DNA of 64,000 nucleotides from Burkholderia sp. Bp9143 (GTDB taxonomy: Bacteria; Pseudomonadota; Gammaproteobacteria; Burkholderiales; Burkholderiaceae). Below the pieces are notes generated by a model. It had not been told where the DNA came from and searched no databases. It worked only from the letters and a program-made list of their open reading frames with translations. Where the stretch lies: the NCBI RefSeq assembly GCF_003853645.1, contig NZ_QTPO01000035.1:32887-96886 (forward strand). The letters run 5' to 3'. Position numbers and translations under genes: made by a program. Below, one piece after another: positions 17,020 through 24,509 of this stretch (its first letter is position 1; each line of letters begins with the position of its first letter).

Positions 17020-17586
17020 ATGTCCTTGCTGACCCCCGAGCAAATCGCCGCCGCACAGAAAGCCAACCTCGAAAGCCTGTTCGGTCTGACGACCAAGGCG
17101 TTCGAAGGCGTCGAAAAGCTGATCGAACTCAACCTGCAGGTCGTGAAGTCGACGCTGACGGAGAGCCAGGAAAACGCGCAGCGCCTCCTGTCGGTGAAGG
17201 ACGCACAGGAACTGATCGCACTGCAAGCGAGCCTGTCGCAGCCGGTCGCGGAAAAGGTGCTGTCGTACAGCCGTCACCTGTATGAAATCGCGTCGGCAAC
17301 GCAAGCCGAGTTCGCGAAGGTTGCCGAAGCGCAGTTCGAAGAGCAGAACAAGAAGGTCCAGGCTCTCGTCGACAACGTCGCGAAGAACGCCCCGGCCGGT
17401 TCGGAAACGGCAGTCGCCGCGCTGAAGTCGGCACTGAACGCTGCGAACACCACGTACGAAACGGTCCAGAAGGCTGCGAAGCAAGCCGTCGAGATCGCCG
17501 AAACGAACTTCAACGCGGCTGCCGCTGTCGCGACGAAGGCTGCGACCGCTGCTGCATCGCGCCGTTCGAGCAAGCCGGCCGCGTAA
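17020..17586 (+). CDS. phaP: Phasin, PHB granule surface protein
   Basis: A 188-residue amphipathic, almost entirely helical protein that coats polyhydroxybutyrate granules and limits their size. It begins with the betaproteobacterial phasin signature (MSLLTPEQIAAAQKAN) and ends in an Ala/Lys-rich tail. There are no cysteines and no membrane segment. The ATG at 17020 follows CAGGAG. It is monocistronic with a strong promoter and strong terminator, as expected for one of the most abundant proteins in PHB-storing cells. No PHB synthase gene is nearby. Confidence 0.95.
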   Translation: MSLLTPEQIAAAQKANLESLFGLTTKAFEGVEKLIELNLQVVKSTLTESQENAQRLLSVKDAQELIALQASLSQPVAEKVLSYSRHLYEIASATQAEFAKVAEAQFEEQNKKVQALVDNVAKNAPAGSETAVAALKSALNAANTTYETVQKAAKQAVEIAETNFNAAAAVATKAATAAASRRSSKPAA

Positions 17587-17601
17587 GCGTCCCCTGCTCC
17601 T

Positions 17602-17630
17602 GAAAAAGCCGCGCAGTGCGCGGCTTTTTC
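17602..17630 (+). terminator. phaP terminator
   Basis: The stem AAAAAGCCGCGC / GCGCGGCTTTTT (17603-17614 and 17618-17629) with an AGT loop runs straight into a T run, 17 bases after the stop codon. Confidence 0.93.
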
Positions 17631-17697
17631 GTTTTCGGCGCGGGAACATCCGTGCATCCGGTCGTCGTCGGTGCGTTGGCGCGACCCGGACAAAAGA

Positions 17698-17735
17698 AAA
17701 CGCCGCCGTTCGGGTGTCCCGGACGGCGGCGTTTT
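17698..17735 (-). terminator. lpdA terminator
   Basis: A long stem (GAACGGCGGCGTTTT on the minus strand side, 17699-17735) with A/T runs on both flanks lies 35 bases beyond the lpdA stop. It could also act on + strand readthrough from phaP. Confidence 0.9.
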
Positions 17736-17770
17736 TCATGGCCGGCGCGAGGCCGGCCGTGCCGATTGCG

Positions 17771-19543
17771 TTACTTCTTGCGTTGCGGCGGCAGGTCCGT
17801 ACAGACGCCTTCGTACAGTTCGGCGGCCATGCCGACCGATTCGCCGAGCGTCGGGTGCGGATGGATCGTCTTGCCGATGTCTTCCGCGTCCGCGCCCATC
17901 TCGACGGCGAGACACACTTCGCTGATCAGGTCGCCCGCGTTCAGGCCGACGATGCCGCCGCCGATCACGCGATGGGTTTCCTCGTCGAAGATCAGCTTCG
18001 TGAAGCCTTCGTCGCGGCCGTTCGCGATCGCGCGGCCCGATGCGGCCCACGGGAACACGGCCTTGCCGTACTTGATGCCTTCGGCCTTGCACTGGTCTTC
18101 CGTCTTGCCGGCCCATGCCACTTCCGGATCGGTGTATGCCACCGACGGGATCTGCAGTGCGTCGAAGTACGCCTTCTCGCCGTGCGCGGCTTCCGCTGCG
18201 ACATGGCCTTCATGCACGGCCTTGTGCGCGAGCATCGGTTGGCCGACGACGTCGCCGATCGCGAAGATGTGCGGGACGTTCGTGCGCATCTGCTTGTCGA
18301 CGTCGATGAAGCCGCGATCCGTGACGGCGACGCCAGCCTTGTCGGCGCCGATCTTCTTGCCGTTCGGGCTGCGGCCCACCGCGACCAGCACGAGGTCGTA
18401 GCGCTGCGCTTCAGCCGGCGCCTTCTCGCCCTCGAACTTCACGTAGATGCCGTCCTCCTTCGCTTCCGCACCGACCGTCTTGGTCTTCAGCATCACGTTG
18501 CCGAAACGCTTCGCGTTGTACTTTTCCCAGACCTTCACGAGATCGCGGTCCGCGCCCATCATCAGGCCGTCCATCATTTCGACCACGTCGATCTCGGTGC
18601 CGAGCGTCGAATACACCGTCGCCATTTCGAGGCCGATGATGCCGCCGCCGATCACGAGCATGCGCTTGGGCAGCTGGCGCAGTTCGAGTGCGCCCGTCGA
18701 ATCGACCACGCGCGGGTCTTCCGGCATGAATGGCAGCTTCACCGCCTGCGAGCCCGCGGCGATGATCGCCTGCTTGAACTTGACGACCTTCTTGCCGTTT
18801 TCGCCCTGCACTTCCATGTGATACGGATCGACGAACGCGCCGACGCCGGTGACCACCTCGACTTTGCGTGCCTTCGCCATGCCGGCGAGGCCCGTCGTCA
18901 GTTTCTTGACGACGCCGCCCTTGAAGTCGCGCAGCTTTTCGAGGTCGACTTCCGGCTTGCCGAACGAGATGCCGTGCGCCGCGAGCGCTTCCGCTTCCTC
19001 GACGACCAGTGCCGTGTGCAGCAGCGCCTTCGACGGGATGCAGCCGACGTTCAGGCATACGCCGCCGAGCGTCGAGTAGCGTTCGACCAGCACCGTCTTC
19101 ATGCCGAGGTCGGCTGCGCGGAACGCGGCCGAGTAGCCGCCGGGGCCGGCGCCGAGCACGAGCATGTCGCACTCGATGTCGGCGGAGCCGCTGTAGCTGC
19201 CGGCTTGCGGCGCGGCTGCCGGAGCGACTGCGGCCGGTGCCGGTGCCGGCGCGGCGGCCGCGGGCTTCGCTACCTCAGGTGCTTTCGCGGGTGCGGCGGC
19301 GCCTGCCGCTGCTTCGACGATGGCGATGACCGTGCCTTGCGAAACTTTCTCGCCGGCCTTGACCTTGACTTCCTTGACGGTGCCGGCGACATCGCTGGGC
19401 ACTTCCATGGAGGCTTTGTCCGATTCGAGCGTGATGAGCGTTTGCTCTTTTTCGATCACGTCGCCCGGCTTCACGTTGACTTCGATGACATCGACGCCGC
19501 TGAAATCGCCGATATCCGGAACCTTGACTTCGATGAGACTCAT
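17771..19543 (-). CDS. lpdA: Dihydrolipoyl dehydrogenase (E3) with N-terminal lipoyl domain
   Basis: The flavoprotein that re-oxidises dihydrolipoamide in the pyruvate dehydrogenase complex, reducing NAD+. It has 590 residues, about 110 more than a plain E3, because a lipoyl domain precedes the enzyme: lipoylated Lys43 is in SDKASM, followed by an Ala/Pro linker (80-112). The FAD-binding GAGPGG is at 131-136 and the redox disulfide is Cys163-Cys168 (GGVCLNVGC). The start at 19543 is set by the lipoyl-domain N-terminus (MSLIEVKVPDIG). It lies 285 bases downstream of aceF, separated by a dispersed repeat. Confidence 0.96.
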   Translation of the reverse strand: MSLIEVKVPDIGDFSGVDVIEVNVKPGDVIEKEQTLITLESDKASMEVPSDVAGTVKEVKVKAGEKVSQGTVIAIVEAAAGAAAPAKAPEVAKPAAAAPAPAPAAVAPAAAPQAGSYSGSADIECDMLVLGAGPGGYSAAFRAADLGMKTVLVERYSTLGGVCLNVGCIPSKALLHTALVVEEAEALAAHGISFGKPEVDLEKLRDFKGGVVKKLTTGLAGMAKARKVEVVTGVGAFVDPYHMEVQGENGKKVVKFKQAIIAAGSQAVKLPFMPEDPRVVDSTGALELRQLPKRMLVIGGGIIGLEMATVYSTLGTEIDVVEMMDGLMMGADRDLVKVWEKYNAKRFGNVMLKTKTVGAEAKEDGIYVKFEGEKAPAEAQRYDLVLVAVGRSPNGKKIGADKAGVAVTDRGFIDVDKQMRTNVPHIFAIGDVVGQPMLAHKAVHEGHVAAEAAHGEKAYFDALQIPSVAYTDPEVAWAGKTEDQCKAEGIKYGKAVFPWAASGRAIANGRDEGFTKLIFDEETHRVIGGGIVGLNAGDLISEVCLAVEMGADAEDIGKTIHPHPTLGESVGMAAELYEGVCTDLPPQRKK

Positions 19544-19683
19544 TACTGTCCCCTTCTTGATTAGCTGCAGACAGAGGGGGGAGAAACCCGCGAAAGAACC
19601 AGTTGCGACTACGGCCGGACAAGAGAACGCGAACCTGGGCAGGACCACCTTTGCCGTCCGCCCAAGGACGCGCCTTTCTTTTG

Positions 19684-19716
19684 GTTACTTTTCTTTGGAA
19701 GACAAAGAAAAGTAAC
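19684..19716. repeat. Dispersed Burkholderia-type hairpin repeat
   Basis: A perfect 14-bp inverted repeat, GTTACTTTTCTTTG (19684-19697) and CAAAGAAAAGTAAC (19703-19716), around GAAGA, is followed by CCGCCGCCCCGCGCAGGGGC (19716-19735), which forms a second small hairpin. From memory, this composite is a common intergenic repeat in Burkholderia genomes. It sits between aceF and lpdA and contains no gene. Confidence 0.7.
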
Positions 19717-19828
19717 CGCCGCCCCGCGCAGGGGCGACGCTAATAGACCGTTAGCAAAACAGGTTCACGGACAGAGCGTGGATAACAAACAAAAAAAACC
19801 ACGCCCCCGCGAGCCACTCCCACGCTCA

Positions 19829-21469
19829 TCAAAGAATGATGCGACGGAAATCGGCAAGCAACGCGCCGAGATACGCATTGAACCGCGCGGCTTCCGCGCC
19901 ATCGATGACGCGATGGTCATACGACAGCGACAGCGGCAACGTGAGCCGAGGCACGAACTGCTTGCCGTCCCACACCGGCTTCATCTGGCCGCGCGACAAC
20001 CCGAGGATTGCGACTTCCGGCGCGTTGATGATCGGCGTGAAGTTCGTACCGCCGATCCCGCCGAGCGACGAGATCGAGAAGCAACCGCCCTGCATCTGGT
20101 CCGGCTTCAGCTTGCCGTCGCGCGCGGCCTTCGACAGCTCGGCCATTTCCTTCGCGATATCGACGAGGCCCTTCTTGTCCGCATCGCGGATCACCGGCAC
20201 GACGAGGCCGTTCGGCGTGTCCGCGGCGAAACCGACGTGGTAGTACTGCTTGAACACCAGGTTGTCGCCGTCGAGGCTTGCGTTGAAGGTCGGGAACTTC
20301 TTCAGCGCGGCAACGACCGCCTTGATCACGAACGCGAGCATCGTGAACTTCACGCCCGCCTTCTCGTGCTCCTTGTTCAGCTGCACGCGCAGCGCCTCGA
20401 GCTCGGTGATGTCCGCTTCGTCGTTGTTCGTGACGTGCGGGATCATCACCCAGTTGCGATGCAGGTTCGCGCCCGAGATCTTCTTGATGCGCGACAGCGG
20501 CTTCGCTTCGAACGGGCCGAACTTCGAGAAGTCGACCTTCGGCCACGGCAGCAGGTTCAGCTCGCCGCCGCCTGCCGGCGCGGCTGCCGCGGCCGGCGCT
20601 GCGCGCTGGCCCGTCATCACGCCCTTCACGAAACCGGTGACGTCTTCCTTCGTGATGCGGCCCTTCGGACCGGTACCCTGCACGCGTGCGACTTCGACGC
20701 CGAGTTCGCGTGCGAACTTGCGCACGGACGGCGATGCGTGGCTCGCGCGGTACTCGCCCGACGGTGCGGCGGCCGGTGCGGCTGCAGCCGGAGCAGCCTG
20801 CGCGGGTGCCGGTGCCGCGGCGGGTGCCGGCGCGGCAGCGGCCGGAGCCGGTGCGCTCGCCTGCGGTGCTGCGGCAGCCGGTGCGCCGGCGGCGTCGAGC
20901 AGCACGATCAGCGTGCCTTCCGATACCGAATCGCCCACCTTGACCTTGATTTCCTTCACGACGCCGGCGGCCGGGCTCGGCACGTCCATCGTCGCCTTGT
21001 CCGACTCGAGCGTGACGAGCGACTGCTCCTTCTCGACCGCGTCGCCGACCTTCACGCCGATCTCGATCACCGGGACATCTTTGTAGTCGCCGATGTCGGG
21101 CACCTTCACCTCGAGCGTGCCGCCCGATGCTGCCGGTGCGGCAGCCGGTGCCGCTGCAGCCGGTGCCGGCGCTGCCGCCGGAGCCGGGGCTGCCGCCGGC
21201 GCGGCCGCGCCGTTCACCTGCGCCGCGGCGGCGCCGTCGAGCAGGATGATCAGCGAGCCTTCCGACACGGAATCGCCCACCTTGATCTTCACTTCCTTGA
21301 CCGTGCCGGCTGCTGGGCTCGGGACGTCCATCGTCGCCTTGTCCGACTCGAGCGTGACGAGCGACTGCTCGGGCTCGACCGTGTCACCCACCTTCACGAG
21401 CACCTCGATGACGGGCACGTCCTTGTAATCGCCGATATCCGGCACCTTCACTTCGATCGCTTGACTCAT
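19829..21469 (-). CDS. aceF: Dihydrolipoamide acetyltransferase (E2) of pyruvate dehydrogenase
   Basis: The core subunit that passes the acetyl group from lipoamide to CoA. It has 546 residues with two lipoyl domains (about 1-75, with Lys44 in SDKATM, and 120-195). Each is followed by a long Ala/Pro flexible linker, then a peripheral-subunit-binding domain (about 240-275; SPSVRKFAREL), then the catalytic domain with the DHRVIDGA active-site motif near the C-terminus. E. coli has three lipoyl domains; here E3 carries an extra one. It lies 70 bases after aceE. Confidence 0.96.
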   Translation of the reverse strand: MSQAIEVKVPDIGDYKDVPVIEVLVKVGDTVEPEQSLVTLESDKATMDVPSPAAGTVKEVKIKVGDSVSEGSLIILLDGAAAAQVNGAAAPAAAPAPAAAPAPAAAAPAAAPAASGGTLEVKVPDIGDYKDVPVIEIGVKVGDAVEKEQSLVTLESDKATMDVPSPAAGVVKEIKVKVGDSVSEGTLIVLLDAAGAPAAAAPQASAPAPAAAAPAPAAAPAPAQAAPAAAAPAAAPSGEYRASHASPSVRKFARELGVEVARVQGTGPKGRITKEDVTGFVKGVMTGQRAAPAAAAAPAGGGELNLLPWPKVDFSKFGPFEAKPLSRIKKISGANLHRNWVMIPHVTNNDEADITELEALRVQLNKEHEKAGVKFTMLAFVIKAVVAALKKFPTFNASLDGDNLVFKQYYHVGFAADTPNGLVVPVIRDADKKGLVDIAKEMAELSKAARDGKLKPDQMQGGCFSISSLGGIGGTNFTPIINAPEVAILGLSRGQMKPVWDGKQFVPRLTLPLSLSYDHRVIDGAEAARFNAYLGALLADFRRIIL

Positions 21470-21539
21470 CTTTTTGTGTCTCCATGGCCGCGCGCGCCCC
21501 TCCCGGAAGCGGCGCGCGGCATCACACGGCGCGTGTGCG

Positions 21540-24236
21540 TTAAACGGTCATCGGGTTGGGCTTCGACGGATCGAGGTTGTACTTGGCGATCGCGTCCGCG
21601 ACCACCTTGCGCTCGATCGTGCCTTCGTCGGCCAGCGCGTTCAGCGCAGCGACGGTGACCCAGTGACGGTCGACTTCGAAGAAGTGACGCAGCTTCTCGC
21701 GGGTGTCCGAACGACCGAAGCCGTCCGTGCCCAGCACGACGAAGCGGCGATCGATCTGACCACGGATCTGGTCGACCAGCGCGCGCACGTAGTCGGTCGA
21801 TGCGATGACCGGGCCCTGCGTGTCCTTCAGGCACTTCTGCACGTGCGACAGGCGACGCTCCTCGGTCGGATGGAGCAGGTTCCAGCGCTCGACTTCGTGG
21901 CCTTCACGCGCGAGTTCGGTGAAGCTCGGCACGCTCCACAGGTCGGCCGCGACGCCCCAGTCGTTCTTCAGCAGGTCGGCGGCAGCGATCACTTCGTTGA
22001 AGATCGTGCCCGCGCCGAGCAGTTGCACGCGCGGTGCCTTCGCGTCGGCGTCGGCCTTCTTGAACGCGTACATGCCCTTGATGATGTCGGCCGCCACGTG
22101 CTCGCCCTGCGGAATCGCCGGGTGCTCGTAGTTCTCGTTCATCACCGTGATGTAGTAGTACACGTCTTCCTGGTCCTGCACCATGCGGCGCAGACCGTCC
22201 TGGATGACCACCGCGAGTTCATAGCCGAACGTCGGGTCGTAGCTCACGCAGTTCGGCACCGATGCCGCCCACAGGAGCGAGTGACCGTCTTCGTGCTGCA
22301 GGCCTTCGCCGTTCAGCGTCGTGCGGCCCGCGGTGCCGCCGAGCAGGAAGCCGCGCGAGCGCATGTCGCCCGCCGCCCATGCCAGGTCGCCGATCCGCTG
22401 GAAGCCGAACATCGAATAGAAGATGTAGAACGGCACCATGATCTCGCCGTGCGTCGAATACGACGTCGCCGCCGCGATCCAGTCGCACATGCCGCCCGCT
22501 TCGTTGATGCCTTCCTGCAGGATCTGGCCGGTTTCCGATTCCTTGTAGAACATCAGCTGGTCGGAATCTTCCGGCACGTACTTCTGGCCCTGCTGGTTCC
22601 AGATACCGATCTGGCGGAACAGGCCTTCCATGCCGAACGTGCGCGATTCGTCCGGGACGATCGGCACGACGCGCTTGCCGAGCGCCTTGTCCTTCAGCAG
22701 GATGTTCAGGATCCGCACGAACGCCATCGTCGTCGAGATCTCGCGGCCTTCGCCCGTGCCCTTCAGCAGCGGCTCGAATGCGTCGAGCGCCGGCACCGGC
22801 AGCGACGTCGCCTTCTCGCGGCGATGCGGCAGGTAGCCGCCGAGGTCCATGCGCTGCTTGCGCATGTATTCGAGTTCCTTCGAACCTTCCTCGAACTTCA
22901 GGTACGGCACGTCGGCGATCTGCTCGTCGGTGATCGGCAGGCGGAACTGGTCACGGAACTTCTTCAGTTGCTCGACCGGCAGCTTCTTCTGCTGGTGCGT
23001 GATGTTCATCGCCTGGCCCGACTCGCCCATCCCGTAGCCCTTGATGGTCTTCGCGAGGATGACGGTCGGCGCGCCCTTCGTATTGGTCGCCTCGTGGAAT
23101 GCGGCGTAGATCTTGTGCGGATCGTGGCCGCCGCGGTTCAGCGCCCAGATGTCGTCGTCGGACCAGTCGGCAACCAGCGCCTTCAGTTCCGGCGTGTTGA
23201 AGAAGTGCTCGCGCACGAACGCGCCCGATTCCGACTTGTACGTCTGGTACTCGCCGTCGACGACGTCCATCATGCGGCGCATCAGCGCGCCCGACTTGTC
23301 GCGTGCGAACAGCGCATCCCAGCGGCTGCCCCAGATGACCTTGATCACGTTCCAGCCGGCACCGCGGAATTCCGATTCGAGTTCCTGGATGATCTTGCCG
23401 TTGCCGCGCACCGGGCCGTCGAGACGCTGCAGGTTGCAGTTGATCACGAACACGAGGTTGTCGAGCTTCTCGCGGCTCGCCATCCCGATCGCGCCGAGCG
23501 ATTCCGGTTCATCGGTCTCGCCGTCGCCGAGGAATGCCCACACCTTGCGGCCTTCCGTCTTCGTGATGCCGCGCGCCTGCAGGTACTTCATGAAGCGCGC
23601 CTGGTAGATCGCCATGATCGGGCCGAGACCCATCGACACCGTCGGGAACTGCCAGAAGTCCGGCATCAGCCACGGGTGCGGGTACGACGAGATGCCCTTG
23701 CCGTCGACTTCCTGGCGGAAGCTGTCGAGCTGCTCTTCCGACAGGCGGCCGAGCAGGAACGCGCGCGAGTACACGCCCGGCGACGAGTGGCCCTGCACGA
23801 ACACGAGATCGCCGCCGTGCTGGTCGGACGCCGCGTGCCAGAAGTGGTTGTAGCCGACGTCATAGAGCGTCGCGGCCGATGCGAACGACGCGATGTGGCC
23901 GCCGACGTTCGTGTCCTTGCCCGCACGCAGCACCATCGCCAGCGCGTTCCAGCGCGTGTACGAACGGATGCGGTGCTCGACGTCCTGGTCGCCCGGGATC
24001 TTCGCCTGGGCGGCAACCGGAATCGTGTTGATGTACGGGGTGTTGGCGGAGAACGGCAGGTGTTCGCCGTGCATGCGTGCGAACTCGATCTGCTTTTCGA
24101 TCAGGTAATGCGCGCGGCCTGCGCCCACGGAGGAGATCACGCCGTCGAGCGACTCGAGCCATTCAACGGTTTCTTGCGGGTCGTCGTCTCGTTCGGCGGC
24201 GACATATTTCATCACTTCGTTCGGTACAGCGGACAT
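21540..24236 (-). CDS. aceE: Pyruvate dehydrogenase E1 component, homodimeric type
   Basis: A thiamine-diphosphate enzyme that decarboxylates pyruvate and acetylates the E2 lipoyl group. It has 898 residues (E. coli 887). The ThDP signature GDGETDEPES...NCNLQRLDG is visible near residues 233-270. The start at 24236 has AGGAGACGAG just upstream; the open frame above it covers the regulatory gap. It is the first gene of aceE-aceF-lpdA and is divergent from a PAS histidine kinase. No PdhR gene is nearby. Confidence 0.97.
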   Translation of the reverse strand: MSAVPNEVMKYVAAERDDDPQETVEWLESLDGVISSVGAGRAHYLIEKQIEFARMHGEHLPFSANTPYINTIPVAAQAKIPGDQDVEHRIRSYTRWNALAMVLRAGKDTNVGGHIASFASAATLYDVGYNHFWHAASDQHGGDLVFVQGHSSPGVYSRAFLLGRLSEEQLDSFRQEVDGKGISSYPHPWLMPDFWQFPTVSMGLGPIMAIYQARFMKYLQARGITKTEGRKVWAFLGDGETDEPESLGAIGMASREKLDNLVFVINCNLQRLDGPVRGNGKIIQELESEFRGAGWNVIKVIWGSRWDALFARDKSGALMRRMMDVVDGEYQTYKSESGAFVREHFFNTPELKALVADWSDDDIWALNRGGHDPHKIYAAFHEATNTKGAPTVILAKTIKGYGMGESGQAMNITHQQKKLPVEQLKKFRDQFRLPITDEQIADVPYLKFEEGSKELEYMRKQRMDLGGYLPHRREKATSLPVPALDAFEPLLKGTGEGREISTTMAFVRILNILLKDKALGKRVVPIVPDESRTFGMEGLFRQIGIWNQQGQKYVPEDSDQLMFYKESETGQILQEGINEAGGMCDWIAAATSYSTHGEIMVPFYIFYSMFGFQRIGDLAWAAGDMRSRGFLLGGTAGRTTLNGEGLQHEDGHSLLWAASVPNCVSYDPTFGYELAVVIQDGLRRMVQDQEDVYYYITVMNENYEHPAIPQGEHVAADIIKGMYAFKKADADAKAPRVQLLGAGTIFNEVIAAADLLKNDWGVAADLWSVPSFTELAREGHEVERWNLLHPTEERRLSHVQKCLKDTQGPVIASTDYVRALVDQIRGQIDRRFVVLGTDGFGRSDTREKLRHFFEVDRHWVTVAALNALADEGTIERKVVADAIAKYNLDPSKPNPMTV

Positions 24237-24509
24237 TCTCGTCTCCTGGGTCCTGGAATGTGAGGATCGCTCTCGTGCAGACGACGCGACGCGACCGGCT
24301 GCGGGCAAGCTCCGACGGATTGTAATGAGCGTGCACGGACACGCGCAACAAAATTTTCGAATTATGAGATCTTTTCTCGTAATGCGGAATATTGCTGCGC
24401 CGCACCCATGTTCCGGGCCTCTGCCACGCGCGCCGCGAGCACAAATCCGTTTCCGTTCAACATATCCGGTATGGGTTTTCCATGTATTGCGCTGCGCTAC
24501 AATCCTGCC
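24237..24509. promoter_or_regulatory. aceE / histidine kinase divergent control region
   Basis: A 9-base inverted repeat with one mismatch, ATTATGAGA (24361-24369) and TCTCGTAAT (24375-24383), lies near the middle. A minus-strand TACAAT at 24319-24324 is a -10 candidate for aceE, about 80 bases before its ATG. A plus-strand TACAAT at 24498-24503 is placed seven bases before the kinase ATG, so that mRNA could be leaderless. Confidence 0.45.

Noticed and set aside
19684..19770. Inverted repeat as the end of an insertion sequence
   Set aside because: No transposase frame, no target duplication and no second end; it fits a small dispersed hairpin.
20760..21230. Tandem GCC/GGC-rich repeats resembling a minisatellite
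   Set aside because: They code for the Ala/Pro flexible linkers of dihydrolipoamide acetyltransferase; ordinary for E2.
19778..21658. A 626-codon open frame on the + strand opposite aceF, with Arg/Cys/Gly repeats
   Set aside because: Shadow of the Ala/Pro linkers of E2 on the other strand; no start signal and no family features.
21474..24263. A 929-codon open frame on the + strand opposite aceE
   Set aside because: It is antisense to a clear E1 gene. Its Arg/Ala/His-rich translation is what GC-rich coding DNA gives in the opposite frame.
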